Shown in pieces: positions 38,816 to 49,620 of a DNA stretch of 64,000 nt (the stretch's first letter is position 1; every line of letters begins with the position of its first letter). Both the position numbers and the translations under genes were made by a program. Under the pieces are notes generated by a model that did no database searches, had not been told where the DNA came from, and was given only the letters and a program-made list of their open reading frames with translations. Source of the DNA: Closterium sp. Naga37s-1 (taxonomy: Eukaryota; Streptophyta; Zygnematophyceae; Desmidiales; Closteriaceae). The stretch spans positions 558,001 through 622,000 of the forward strand of contig CANJKZ010000981.1 of assembly GCA_947471745.1 (NCBI GenBank), written 5' to 3'.

Positions 38816-41800
38816 ATGGCTACCCCTAGTGTCCTCGCTTTTGACGCTGAGGGTCGAGCCATTGACTTTGAGGTCTGGGTCGACGACCTGCAGCTGTTCT
38901 TACAGTGCGATAGGGCGGACGGTCTTTCCCTCTTTGACCTCACCTCTGGCGCCTCTCCTGCCCCTGCTGCTGATGCTGACCCCACTGTTCGCTCTCAGTG
39001 GGCCACCCGCGATGCTGCTGCACGTCTTGCTGTGCGTCGCCACCTGCCTACCACTGAGCGCGCGCACTTTAGTCAGTACAAGAGTGCTCAGACCTTGTAC
39101 GACGCTGTAGTTGCGCGCTACTCTTCCCCTGCCACTGCTGCCCTGAGCCGCCTCATGCTACCGTACCTCTTTCCTGACCTTGCTGCCTTTCCCACAGTCG
39201 CTGACCTCATTACGCACCTCCGCACTAGTGACACTCGCTACCGCGCCGCCCTTCCTGCTGAGTTCTGCGCCAAGAACCCCCCCCCCATGTACATCACTCT
39301 CTATTACATAGTCACACGCCTCCCTGACTCCCTTCGCGTAGTCAGGGACCACTTTCTCTCAGTCTGTCCCACCACTCTCACTGTCGACCTCCTCGAGAAG
39401 TCCCTCCTGGCGGCGGAGAAGAGCATCGTCGCTGTAGGAGCCTCTCGTGGTGACCCTCGCACCCCCATCTTTGAGGGGTGTTCTCCTTCCCCCCTGCTGC
39501 CCTCTGTTTCCTCTGCTGCTGCTGCCGACCTGCTTGGTCTTGAGTCGGTCTGCGCGGCGTCTGCCCCTAGCGGGAGACGCCGCCCTGGCAGGGGCAAGGG
39601 GGGCAAGGGCGCGGGTGGAACTGGCGGGGGCGGTGGAGGTGGCGGTGGAGGCGGCGGAGGGAGTGGGGGTGGCGGTGGGAGTGGTGGCGGGGGCGGTGGT
39701 GGCGGTGGCAGCAGCGGAGGAGGAGGCGGTGGTGGCGGCAGCGGTGGGAGCGGAGGCAGCGGTGGTGGTGGAGGTGGAGGCGGCGGTGGCGGAGGGGGTG
39801 GAGCTGGTCGGGGTGGTGCCCCGCAGCGTAGCGGCTCTGGTGGTGGCCAGCGTCAGCAGCAGCAGCAGCAGCAGCGTTCGCGGGACATCCCCCCGCCCCA
39901 GCAGCTCCGTGAGTGGTACACGCAGCGTCAGCGGGGTGGGGGTTTTGGTCCGTGCACCTACGTCCTTCGTTCCGGCGACCGCGCGGGTGAGCAGTGTGGG
40001 GGTGCCCACCCCACCCAGCGCTGCTTTGGCCGCCTGACGGACGCTTGGCGTCAGCAGTTCCCCGAGGCTAGTGAGATTCCCCGTTGGGGAGAGCTGTCTA
40101 GGGCTGGCGTAGCTATCTTTGATCTTGACTTTGATGCTATCCTTGCTGCCATGTATGCTGTGACTATTAGTGAGGAGGGTGACTGTTACCGGTGTTTCCC
40201 GCCCGACCCGGGCATTGGTACTGCTGCGCTAGGTACTTCTGCGGCTGCTGCTCTAGGTGCCAGTGCGTCTGCACTCTCAGGTACTGGTGAGGCTGCGCTC
40301 TCAGGTACTGCGTCGGCTTCGGCCTCCCTCACCTTCACGCTTGACTCAGGGGCTTCTCGCTCCTTCTTTCGAGACCGCACCACACTCACGCCGCTTGGCC
40401 GGCCGGTTGCAGTCTCCCTGGCTGACCCCTCTGGGGGTCCTGTCCTCTCTCACTTCTCCACTGTCCTCCCGTGTCCGGCTGCCCCCTCGGGCACCTTGTC
40501 TGGTCTGTACCTCCCCTCGTTCTCGACGAACTTGGTGAGTGGTGCTGACCTGCAGGATGCGGGGGTTCACCAGTTTACTCCTGCGAGTCAGCGGGTGACC
40601 CACTGCTCGGACGCCCGCACAGGCCGACACCTGGCCACGTTTTCGCGTCGGCCGGGGTCGAGTCTCTACACCCTGACCACTGAGTCTCCTCCTGTCCCTG
40701 CGTCTGGCCAGGTAGCTGCGTCGGGTCAGGTGTTTGCTGCTGCGTCCAGGTCTGGTCCTGAGTCTGCCCCCTGCTCGTGTCGCCGCCTGTCTCAGGAGAC
40801 TCTCCTGTGGCACCACCGTCTTGGCCACCCCTCCTTGCCTCGTCTTCGGGGCATGGCTTCCCGTGTCCTTGTCTCTGGTCTTCCCCGGTCTCTCCCTCCC
40901 CTTCCTTCGGGACCCGGACCTTCCTGTGTCCCCTGTGTCGAGGGGCGGCTCCGGGCTGCCCCTCACTCCTCCCAGTTTCCCCCGACAGAGGCTCCTCTGC
41001 AGACGCTTCACATGGACGTGTGGGGCCCGGCCCGCGTCCGTGGGCAGGGTCACGAGCGCTACTTCCTGCTGGTGGTTGACGACTACTCGCGTTACACCAC
41101 AGTCTTCCCCTTGCGCAGCAAGGGTGATGTCACTGAGGTGTTGATCGACTGGATCCGCGCAGCTCGTCTCCAGCTCAGGAGGAGCTTCGGCTCGGACTTT
41201 CCTGTTCTGCGTCTGCACTCTGACCGAGGTGGAGAGTTCTCCTCTGGCCTTCTGCGAGCCTACTGTCGTGCACGAGGCATCCGCCAGACCTTCACGCTTC
41301 CGGACTCTCCACAGCAAAATGGGATTGCTGAGCGCCGCATTGGCATGGTCATGGACGTCGCTCGTACGTCCATGATGCATGCGGCTGCCCCCCATTTTCT
41401 GTGGCCGTTTGCGGTTCGGTACGCGGCGCATCAGATCAACCTTCACCCCAGGGTCTCCCGGCCGGAGACCTCCCCAGCTCTGCTGTGGACGGGGAAGGTC
41501 GGCGATGCGTCTGCGTTCCGTGTCTGGGGATCTCGGGCGTTTGTCCGCGACTTGTCTGCGGACAAGCTGTCCCCTCGTGCTGCTCCCTGTGTCTTCCTCG
41601 GCTTCCCCCCTGACGCCCCAGGGTGGCAGTTCTACCACCCCTCCTCTCGTCGTGTTCTGTCCTCCCAGGACGTCACGTTCGACGAGTCAGTCCCCTTCTA
41701 CCGCCTCTTCCCCTACCGCACTCCTTCCCTCCCCCCGCCACCGCACTTCCTTGTGCCAGGTCCCCCCCCGGTAGACCCCCTTCCCCCTCAGGGTCCTGCC

Positions 41801-44731
41801 CCTTCAGGTGTGTCCCAGGTAGACGCAGTCGAGCCGGTCGAGGTTGCTGGTGACTCTGGTCCTGCTGCGGGTGCTGAGCCTGGGGGTGCTGACTCTGGGG
41901 GTGCTACGCGCGTGGGTGCTGAGCCTGGGGGTGCTGAGCCTGGGGGTGCTGAGTCTGGGGGTGCTGAGCCTGGGGGTACTGCGACTGGGGGTGCTGAGCC
42001 TGGGGGTGCGGAGTCTGGGGGTGCTGAGCCTGAGGGTGCTGCGACTGGGGGTGCTGAGCCAGGGGGTGCTGCGTCTGGAGCTGCTGAGCCTGGAGCTGCG
42101 GAGCCTGCGGCCACTGGACCTCCCCTTGTGGCGTCTGGCGGTGCGGGACCTGGCGGTTCTCCGGGTGCTTCGCCTCGGCGGGAGCCCCTCTCTCCACAGG
42201 AGCTGCGCGAGTGGTTTGCTCGCCGCTGGAGACGTACTGCTGGAGCTGGAGCTCCTTCGGCTGCTGAGGGTACTTGTGCCGCTGGTCCCGGAGCTGCTGG
42301 GCCCTCGGGTCCGCCTGGAGCTGGAGCTGCTGCGGGTGTTGGTGCTGAGACTGCTGCTGTCCTTCCTGGCGGTGGTCCTGCTGCGGGTGCTGCTGGTGCT
42401 GCTGGAGGTCCTGCCGCTGGAGGTGCTGTTGGCGCTGGTGCTGCTGCTGAGGGTGCTGTCCCTGCTGTGTCTGGAGTCGCCGCGCGGCCTCGGCCGTACT
42501 TCGTTCCACTCCTACAGCAGGTTCTTGGTCTTTCTCCTCCTGCAGCGTGTCCACCGCCTGTTCAGTCACAGTCCCAGTTAGAGCCCGCCTCCCCACTTCC
42601 TGCTCCCTCTCCTTACACTGGTCCCACTGGAGGTCTTGCTGAGCGTCGTGAGCCTGCGTCTCGTCCTGCGTCGCCTGTTCGTGCTGCTCGCGCTAGTGGT
42701 CGCGGTTCGCGTCAGCGTCCTCCTCCTGTCCCTGGCACGCACCGGATGTCTTTGCGTCCGTCCACTGCTCCTCTGCGTGCCCCTTTGCCTTCGCCTCCTG
42801 AGTCCTCCCTTCCTGCACTTACCGACCCAGAGTCCGACTCTCTTCGTGCTGCTAGTCCTACTGTCACACGTCTCCTTGCTACTGTCGTCACTGACCCCTC
42901 TTTTGAGTCCACTGCTGCGTCTGCGCTTGTTGCTGAGCTCGTCGACTTTGCTGCTCGCTGTCGTCTAGACTACGCTGCCGGTCTTGTTGCTGAGTCTGCG
43001 TCTGTCTGTCCTCCGTCCGTCGGGGGTGAGTGTGCTCTTGGCACGGACGTCCTTGAGGACAGGCAGGAGGAGTTCCAGTGTCTGGCTGCTGCTTCACCTC
43101 ATCTCGCGTCCGTACTACTTGCCCCTGAGGGAGACCCGGATGCACTAGACATCCCGACTCCGCGCTCTTACGCGGAGGCCGTAGAGGGTCCCTACTCCTC
43201 TCAGTGGCAGGCAGCTATGGATGCAGAGATGGCGTCCTGGAAGTCCACAGGCACCTACGTTGACGCGGTGCCCCCTCCTGGGGCGAACATCGTCAGTGGC
43301 ATGTGGATCTTCAGGGTGAAGCGGCCGCCGGGCTCTCCACCTGTCTTCAAGGCGCGGTACGTCGCTCGTGGCTTCAGTCAGCGGCAGGGAGTTGACTACT
43401 TTCAGACCTTCTCTCCCACCCCGAAGATGACCACTCTTCGGGTGCTGCTGCACATAGCCGCTCAGCGCGACTACGAGCTCCACTCTCTTGACTTCAGCAC
43501 TGCTTTCTTGCAGGGTAGCCTGCACGAGGAGATCTGGCTGCGCCGTCCACCTGGCTTCACTGGGACTTTCCCTCCTGGCACCCAGTGGAGCCTCCGACGG
43601 CCAGTCTACGGTCTCCGCCAGGCACCGCGTGAGTGGCACGACACACTGAGGACTACGCTTGCGGCTCTTGGGTTTGCTCCCTCTACTGCTGCCCCGTCGT
43701 TGTTTCTGCGCACCGACACTTCTTTGCCGCCGTTCTACATCCTCGTGTACGTCGACGACTTGGTCTTTGCCACAGCTGACACTGCTGGACTAGCCTACGT
43801 GAAGTCCGAGCTGCAGAAGAGACACACGTGCACAGGCCTGGGTGAACTGCGCAGCTACCTTGGCTTGCAGATCACTCGGGACAGAGCACGCCGCACCATT
43901 ACCTTGACTCAGTCACACATGGTGCAGCAGGTCCTTCAGCGCTTCGGCTTCACGTACTCCTCGCCTCAGGCCACTCCTCTGTCTACTCGCCACTCGCTCT
44001 CAGCTCTGCCTTCGGATGAGTCCGTAGAGTCGAGTGGCCCGTACCCAGAGCTTGTTGGCTGCCTCATGTACCTGATGACCTGCACACGACCTGACCTTGC
44101 ATACCCTCTTAGCATTCTTGCACGCTATGTTGCTCCTGGGAGACACCGACCAGAGCACATGGCTGCAGCGAAGAGGGTGTTGCGCTACTTGTGCAGTACG
44201 TCGGGCATGGGGCTAGTGCTTGGAGGGCGGAGTCCAGTGGTCCTCACTGGGCACGCGGACGCTTCTTGGGCTGACGACCAGGCTACGCAGCGGTCGTCGC
44301 AGGGTTACACCTTCAGTCTTGGTTCCGGCTCTGTCTCGTGGCGGGCTACTCGCTCGTCCTCTGTTCTCGGCTCCAGTTGTGAGGCTGAGATCTACGCCGG
44401 GGCCATGGCTGCACAGGAGCTTCGCTGGCTCACCTACCTGCTGACTGACCTTGGAGAGCAGCCTCGTTCTCCTCCAGTGCTGTACGTAGACAACAAGGCC
44501 ATGCTGGCCTTGTGTCGAGAGCAGCGCTTGGAGCACAGAACGAAGCACATTGCTCTCCGTTACTTTCTTGCTCGTGAGCTGCAGCAGCGTGGTCAGTTGC
44601 GACTTGCGTACGTGGCCTCTGAGGCCAACACTGCTGATGTGTTCACCAAGGCACTTGCGCCTTGTGACCATCAGCGCTTCTGCACTCAGTTGGGTCTTGT
44701 ACCTGTCTTGCCTCACTTGCTCTCCTCTTGA
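38816..44731 (+). CDS. Copia-B2 Gag-Pol polyprotein, 1971 aa, intact
   Basis: Translation from the ATG at 38816 (MATPSVLAFDAEGRAIDF); the frame is open 14 codons further upstream from an ATG in the leader. Domains: copia gag (about 20-215), Gly-rich linker (265-335), an atypical knuckle (CTYVLRSGDR, then EQCGGAHPTQRC; CX13CX3HX4C), aspartic protease TLDSGASRSFF (about 508), GAG-pre-integrase HHRLGHP and CVPC (664-708), integrase with the D-D-E triad (LHMDVWGPA about 731, HSDRGGEF about 800, QQNGIAERR about 835), a GGAEP-rich linker (about 1010-1110), RT with DFSTAFLQG and YVDDLVFA (about 1643), and RNase H with YVDNKAMLAL (about 1888) and TADVFTKAL. All catalytic residues that I can check are present. 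Gag and Pol share one frame, as in many plant copia elements. Confidence 0.96.
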   Translation: MATPSVLAFDAEGRAIDFEVWVDDLQLFLQCDRADGLSLFDLTSGASPAPAADADPTVRSQWATRDAAARLAVRRHLPTTERAHFSQYKSAQTLYDAVVARYSSPATAALSRLMLPYLFPDLAAFPTVADLITHLRTSDTRYRAALPAEFCAKNPPPMYITLYYIVTRLPDSLRVVRDHFLSVCPTTLTVDLLEKSLLAAEKSIVAVGASRGDPRTPIFEGCSPSPLLPSVSSAAAADLLGLESVCAASAPSGRRRPGRGKGGKGAGGTGGGGGGGGGGGGGSGGGGGSGGGGGGGGGSSGGGGGGGGSGGSGGSGGGGGGGGGGGGGGAGRGGAPQRSGSGGGQRQQQQQQQRSRDIPPPQQLREWYTQRQRGGGFGPCTYVLRSGDRAGEQCGGAHPTQRCFGRLTDAWRQQFPEASEIPRWGELSRAGVAIFDLDFDAILAAMYAVTISEEGDCYRCFPPDPGIGTAALGTSAAAALGASASALSGTGEAALSGTASASASLTFTLDSGASRSFFRDRTTLTPLGRPVAVSLADPSGGPVLSHFSTVLPCPAAPSGTLSGLYLPSFSTNLVSGADLQDAGVHQFTPASQRVTHCSDARTGRHLATFSRRPGSSLYTLTTESPPVPASGQVAASGQVFAAASRSGPESAPCSCRRLSQETLLWHHRLGHPSLPRLRGMASRVLVSGLPRSLPPLPSGPGPSCVPCVEGRLRAAPHSSQFPPTEAPLQTLHMDVWGPARVRGQGHERYFLLVVDDYSRYTTVFPLRSKGDVTEVLIDWIRAARLQLRRSFGSDFPVLRLHSDRGGEFSSGLLRAYCRARGIRQTFTLPDSPQQNGIAERRIGMVMDVARTSMMHAAAPHFLWPFAVRYAAHQINLHPRVSRPETSPALLWTGKVGDASAFRVWGSRAFVRDLSADKLSPRAAPCVFLGFPPDAPGWQFYHPSSRRVLSSQDVTFDESVPFYRLFPYRTPSLPPPPHFLVPGPPPVDPLPPQGPAPSGVSQVDAVEPVEVAGDSGPAAGAEPGGADSGGATRVGAEPGGAEPGGAESGGAEPGGTATGGAEPGGAESGGAEPEGAATGGAEPGGAASGAAEPGAAEPAATGPPLVASGGAGPGGSPGASPRREPLSPQELREWFARRWRRTAGAGAPSAAEGTCAAGPGAAGPSGPPGAGAAAGVGAETAAVLPGGGPAAGAAGAAGGPAAGGAVGAGAAAEGAVPAVSGVAARPRPYFVPLLQQVLGLSPPAACPPPVQSQSQLEPASPLPAPSPYTGPTGGLAERREPASRPASPVRAARASGRGSRQRPPPVPGTHRMSLRPSTAPLRAPLPSPPESSLPALTDPESDSLRAASPTVTRLLATVVTDPSFESTAASALVAELVDFAARCRLDYAAGLVAESASVCPPSVGGECALGTDVLEDRQEEFQCLAAASPHLASVLLAPEGDPDALDIPTPRSYAEAVEGPYSSQWQAAMDAEMASWKSTGTYVDAVPPPGANIVSGMWIFRVKRPPGSPPVFKARYVARGFSQRQGVDYFQTFSPTPKMTTLRVLLHIAAQRDYELHSLDFSTAFLQGSLHEEIWLRRPPGFTGTFPPGTQWSLRRPVYGLRQAPREWHDTLRTTLAALGFAPSTAAPSLFLRTDTSLPPFYILVYVDDLVFATADTAGLAYVKSELQKRHTCTGLGELRSYLGLQITRDRARRTITLTQSHMVQQVLQRFGFTYSSPQATPLSTRHSLSALPSDESVESSGPYPELVGCLMYLMTCTRPDLAYPLSILARYVAPGRHRPEHMAAAKRVLRYLCSTSGMGLVLGGRSPVVLTGHADASWADDQATQRSSQGYTFSLGSGSVSWRATRSSSVLGSSCEAEIYAGAMAAQELRWLTYLLTDLGEQPRSPPVLYVDNKAMLALCREQRLEHRTKHIALRYFLARELQQRGQLRLAYVASEANTADVFTKALAPCDHQRFCTQLGLVPVLPHLLSS

Positions 44732-44936
44732 CCTTGCTTGTACTGTCACATATATATACCTGCTCTTGCTTGTCTAGCTCTATATATATATGTGTCCTCC
44801 TGCATGTGAACTGGCCTTGTGGCCTTGTCGTTGTGCTCGGACTGTGTGGTGACTTTGTGATCCACCCTGAGCTTGCTGTGCTTTGCGTGACTGGTCTTGT
44901 GACCCCTTGTTCTCCCCCACTTTGCCTATGGGGGTG
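44732..44936 (+). promoter_or_regulatory. Copia-B2 3' untranslated region with AT-stem hairpin and purine tract
   Basis: Inverted repeat CACATATATATA (44747-44758) with TATATATATGTG (44783-44794). The loop carries CCTGCTCTTGCTTGTCTAG, shared with B1. Downstream are GTGTGGTGACTTTGTGATCC and the TATGGGGGTG purine tract. Stem ends differ from those of B1 and D yet still pair. Confidence 0.7.
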
Positions 44937-45070
44937 TGTCAGAACATTATATAGCTTATGCTGTTGTGTAGGCTATAGTGGGGTATCCCATAGGGGGTAC
45001 AACCCAATTAGGGTTTCCTATATGTACTCACTTCATTCATAGTTCATTCATTCGCGTTCTCCTTCCCACA
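44937..45070 (+). repeat. Copia-B2 3' LTR (134 bp)
   Basis: Identical direct repeat of 37744-37877, followed by the target duplication ACAAG. Confidence 0.95.
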
Positions 45071-46135
45071 ACAAGCGTCACATGCATCGTAGTTGTGCGA
45101 ATAAGCTAAAATAAGTTCCAATGGCTAGAAAATATGTTTTACTACCTGAATGTGGGGAGAAATAGGGCTAAAAAAACCATCCAGGCGATCAAACGGTGAC
45201 ATGTTGCGTATATGCCTATCCTTGCACGGTTTCATGCCACCAAATGCACAAACAAGCGTCACGTACTGCGTAGTTGTGCGAATGATAACAAACCAGTTCC
45301 TATGGCTAGAGAATAGGATGTACTACCCGAATGTGAGGAGAAATAGGGCTAAAAAAAACATCCAGATGATTAAATGATGACATGTTGCGCACATGCCTAT
45401 CCTTGCACAGTTTCATGCCATCAAATGCACAAACAAGCGACACGTGCTGCTTAGTTGTGCGAATGATCTCAAACCAGTTCCTTTGGCTAGTAAATAGGAT
45501 GTACTAGCTGAATGTGAGGAGAGATAGGGCTAAAAAAAACATTCAAACAATTAAACGGTGACATGTTGCGCACATGCCTATCCTCGCATAGTTTCATGCC
45601 ATCAAACGCACAAACAAGTGTCACGTGTTGTGTAGTTGTGCGAATGAGCTTAAAACAGTTTCTCTGGCTAGGGAATAGGATGTTCTCCCTGAATGTGAGG
45701 AGAAATAGGGCTAAAAAAAACATTCAGATGATTAAACGGTGACATGCTGCGCACATGCCTATCCTTGCATGGTTTCATGCCATCAAACGCACAAACAAGC
45801 GTCACGTGTTGCGTAGTAGCGCGAATGATCTCAAACAAGTTCCGACGGCTAGGGAATAGGATGCACTACTTGAATGTGAGGACAAATAGGGCGAAAAAAA
45901 AAAAAAACCAGACGATTAAACGGTGACATGTTGCGCACAAGCCTATCCCAACACAGTTTCATGCCATCGAAACGCACAAACAAGCGTCACGTACTGCATA
46001 GTTGTGCGAATGATATCAAACCAGTTCATATGGCTAGGGAATAGGATGTTCGACCTGGATGTGAGGAGAAATAGGGCTAAAAAATATATCCAGACGATTA
46101 AACAGTGACATGTTGCGTATATGCCTATCAGCAAT
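45071..46135. repeat. ~181-bp satellite array, right part
   Basis: Continues the array broken at 37743. The marker GACATGTTGC recurs near 45198, 45379, 45560, 45741, 45925 and 46108 (spacing 181-184). Monomers are clearly diverged from each other. The array ends near 46135 after TATGCCTATCAG. Confidence 0.93.
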
Positions 46136-48240
46136 ATCTCTGTTTATATTTTAGATCCCGTTTCTTGTAGACCAGTAGGGACTACTGTATATATAGGTGA
46201 GACTACCAGGTTTTTTATCATTCGCATATGATTTCAATATATTAACAAACAACAGTTTGAATTGAATAAAGTATTAGTTGATTTTTATGCTGTATGTGTT
46301 TTTTTCCGGTTACTACATACAATGTAGTCATAAACCTCACCATGCGTAGGATTCTTGTTGCCTGTAATTAGTTATGGCCTATGTTTGTTATCATTTGTGA
46401 CAGTTTGTCTGTGCAATTTTTGACTTCCGAAATTGTGCCTTGGTTGGTAAAAATGAGCTGTTAGCGGGTAGGTCTTCGGCACAATAAATTGTGTACAGCG
46501 GTGTTCGTGAACTGCCGTGCTGTACAACAGTCCTTCCCTTTTGTCGAGCTGGCAGTTGCAAAACACGCCTGTGCGATTGCGTCGCAGTGCGTCGCTGTAC
46601 GCCGAAGTTGCTTGTGCGTCCAATCCTTGCTCACGCCTGTAACAGCGTTGCCACTGCTGAGCCTCTGAGTGGCTGAATCAGCATATTCAACGCCACGCTG
46701 GCGGTTGCCCCGCTGATATTACGTCTGTGGGCGTTCCCATCGCCAGGCTTTCACATGTTAGGTGCAGTGTATCTGCTTCTTCTTTATCTCGCTTCTTTTC
46801 ACAAGCACAATTCAGACTCTCGTTCTATCTCTTCGTAAAGCTGTTTCTAGGCTAGTCATTATTCTCTTTTTAGTCGTAACCTCTCCCCGCAGCAGCGAAG
46901 TCCAAGTTCGAGCATGTTTTTTTTTCCTCCAGTAAGGGCGCCTGTTACGAAGCTCAGCGTTAAGTATCCGCGCTCGCTTTAAGGTAAGGAACTTTAAACA
47001 ACAGAAAATTCAGACTTCGTAACTTGTTTGCCTGGTTTATGTTTGCCTTGCTCAATCTCTAGCGCGTATCGCTCGCATTGAGTACTTGCCCAGTCCCTCT
47101 CATCTGTCTGCCTCTCTCCCCGCACCCCATTTCAGAATCGCCGAGCAGGCTATCAGCATCACGCACTGCAGCTAGACTCACCCTGCTCGCCGTCGCTGCT
47201 GATTTTCGTGAGACAAGGTGCTCGATGCTACTTTTTATGCGTTGCTTGCCTGTTTTTTCCTTAGTTTTCTTCCCTGTTCGGCTCATGCTGATGTTTGCCT
47301 GTTTTTCTTTTATGTCAGCCCGTTATGCGCTCGACGCGAAGCGTCAGGCATGGTCTTTGCATGCCGTGGTAGCTAGTTCATGTACTTTCTGCTTGCATTT
47401 CTTGTTTGTTATTGTATCTCGTCTTTTTCTTGCAGGTTTGATGTTTCGTGGAGGTCGTATGCTTTTTCTTGCAGGTCTGCTCCTTATGAAAGCCCACGAT
47501 GACTGTTGCTGCCGGTAAGATTTATCTTGTTTCTGTATGTGTTTTTTTTCATCTGACATTCAGTTTCATTCGTGCAGGCCCCGCAGTTTCTTTGAGCAGC
47601 AGATGGTCTTCCTTGCCATTGTGTGATTTAGAGCAGCCTGAGTAATCAAGTAGTTTCTTTTTTATCATAATGTGCTTATTTTCATTATGGTTATTATTAA
47701 TATTACTCACCTTTTTGTTGATGATACAATTTTGAAATACCCGAGGATAAGCAGCAAAATGTATTTCAACGTAGGAGTGCAATGGATGATGTTCCGTTTT
47801 TATAAATCGTCATTGTACGCAGCATTGTATAATAACGAATTCTGCTATTAGTGAAATATTAATTCTTATTTCGAATTGTCATCTTAGTAGTTATTAACAT
47901 ATATTGAGATAAGAGTATATGGTTGGTACAGTGTGCATACAGTGTTGTCCAATTTTATATAGATTATTGTTCGAGGCGCTTCCTGCATAGGCCAATGGGA
48001 TTAGTTCCAACAGAGTGGGAAATCCAATGACCGAAATCGCCAAACGAAATGAACCAGGCCATCGGCCAATCGCGCACGTTTCCGAACCAAACAATCGGAT
48101 CTTGTCGATTGGTTCCGGCGCACTTGGAAGCGAAGTACACGCGGTCCGCTCGAAAAGCATAATGACCACCAACATGAACCATACTTTCGGAAACCCAACC
48201 CCAGAGCCACTTCCGGAGTTACATCGAAGTAGGAATTCCA
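46136..48240. other. Unassigned AT-rich intergenic sequence
   Basis: No gene recognised. 47640-47900 is strongly AT-rich. Frames are short and without domain signatures. Short host exons cannot be excluded. Confidence 0.55.
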
Positions 48241-48244
48241 ACCC

Positions 48245-48480
48245 ATGTTTTTTCGGATGCCCACGCTCCCTCCCTTCCCGTCGCCCACGCTCCCTCCCTT
48301 CCCGTCGCCCACGCTCACTCCCTCCCCATCGCTATCGCTCAATCGTACCGTCGCCCACGATCAGTCACTTCCGTCGCCCACGATCGGTCACTTCCTTCGC
48401 CCACGGTCACTCCATCCCTTCGCCTACGCTCACTCCCATTCCATCGTCTATGCGCAATCCTACGCGACCCCCCGCTCGTC
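48245..48480. repeat. C-rich minisatellite similar to the one at 36.0-36.3 kb
   Basis: CCCACGCTCCCTCCCTTCC and CGTCGCCCACG units, 20-25 bp, degenerate. Confidence 0.78.
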
Positions 48481-48512
48481 GCACACGGCCTATTCCCTCC
48501 CGTCGCACACTA

Positions 48513-48830
48513 CCTCACCCATCTCCGCCTCACCCATCTCCGCCTCACCCATCTCCGCCTCTCCCATCTCCGCCTCTCCCATCTCCGCCTCACCCATCTC
48601 CGCCTCTCCCATCTCCGCCTCACCCATCTCCGCCTCACCCATCTCCGCCTCTCCCATCTCCGCCTCACCCATCTCCGCCTCACCCATCTCCGCCTCTCCC
48701 ATCTCCGCCTCACCCATCTCCGCCTCACCCATCTCCGCCTCTCCCATCTCCGCCTCACCCATCTCCGCCTCACCCATCTCCGCCTCTCCCATCTCCGCCT
48801 CACCCATCTCCGCCTCTCCCATCTCCGCTT
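48513..48830. repeat. 15-bp minisatellite CACCCATCTCCGCCT
   Basis: About 21 near-perfect copies alternating CACCC and CTCCC starts. Open in every frame, so the long frames on both strands are artefacts. Confidence 0.93.
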
Positions 48831-48904
48831 TGCCCCAGCTCCGTCCGCACGCACTTTCTCTCGTCGCGCGCGACAACTCTCCTTCCGCCGCCCACGCTCT
48901 CTTC

Positions 48905-49045
48905 CTCCCGCCGCATTCCGCCTCACCCCATTCCGCCCCACCCCGTTCACCCCCACCCCGTTCCGCCCCACCCCATTCCGCCCCACCCCGTTCCGCCCCA
49001 CCCCGTTCCGCCCCACCCCGTTCCGCCCCACCCCATTTTACCTCC
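48905..49045. repeat. 15-bp minisatellite CATTCCGCCCCACCC
   Basis: Eight to nine imperfect copies alternating CATTCCGCCCC and CGTTCCGCCCC. Confidence 0.88.
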
Positions 49046-49395
49046 CCACCCCATCTCCGCACGTCCGCCCTTTTCGTATTCTCACCCCAACTCCTCTCCT
49101 CCCCATCCAGCGCATGCAGCGTATGACAAGGCAGAGGAGCATTTCCAATGTGCAGCGCCATCCCTCACCGACCCATCCCTCACCTCCACATCCCTGCGTG
49201 CTGCTGTAAATGATGCGGAAACCCGCACTGTGTCCCCCTCTCTGTGTCACCATCCCCGCCTCTCCCCCGTCAACACCACCCCATCCCACGCCACCAAGAC
49301 GGGGTTGACGCGGGGCAGAGGCGCGGGGGATTGCTACCTGCCGCAACACCGCTGTCACGGGCTCAGCGTCGAGCTGAGTCGGAGGCGCCGCGACG

Positions 49396-49620
49396 TCTCC
49401 TCCTCACCCCATCTCCTCCTCACCCCATCTCCTCCTCACCCCATCTCCTCCTCACCCCATCTCCTCCTCACCCCATCTCCTCCTCACCCCATCTCCTCCT
49501 CACCCCATCTCCTCCTCACCCCATCTCCTCCTCACCCCATCTCCTCCTCACCCCATCTCCTCCTCACCCCATTTCCTCCTCACCCCATTTCCTCCTCACC
49601 CCATTTCCTCCTCACCTCAT
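49396..49620. repeat. 16-bp minisatellite CACCCCATCTCCTCCT
   Basis: About 14 near-perfect copies. The last few change TCTCC to TTTCC. Confidence 0.92.

Larger units (their letters stand above)
37744..45070 (+). mobile_element. Copia-B2: intact short-LTR copia retrotransposon in satellite DNA
   Basis: Identical 134-bp LTRs at 37744-37877 and 44937-45070, flanked by ACAAG (37739-37743 and 45071-45075). The primer site next to the 5' LTR is TGGAATCAGAGCAGG, one mismatch from the initiator tRNA-Met complement. An approximately 930-bp GC-rich leader, one uninterrupted gag-pol frame, a 3' untranslated hairpin and the purine tract TATGGGGGTG complete the element. Nothing visible prevents autonomous transposition, and identical LTRs imply a very recent insertion. 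Confidence 0.96.

Noticed and set aside
36940..46135. Satellite as rDNA spacer or tRNA cluster
   Set aside because: No rRNA or tRNA signatures were seen in the units, only ~181-bp tandem monomers.
48513..48830. CRISPR-like array
   Set aside because: Units are contiguous 15-mers with no unique spacers, in a eukaryotic context with no cas genes.
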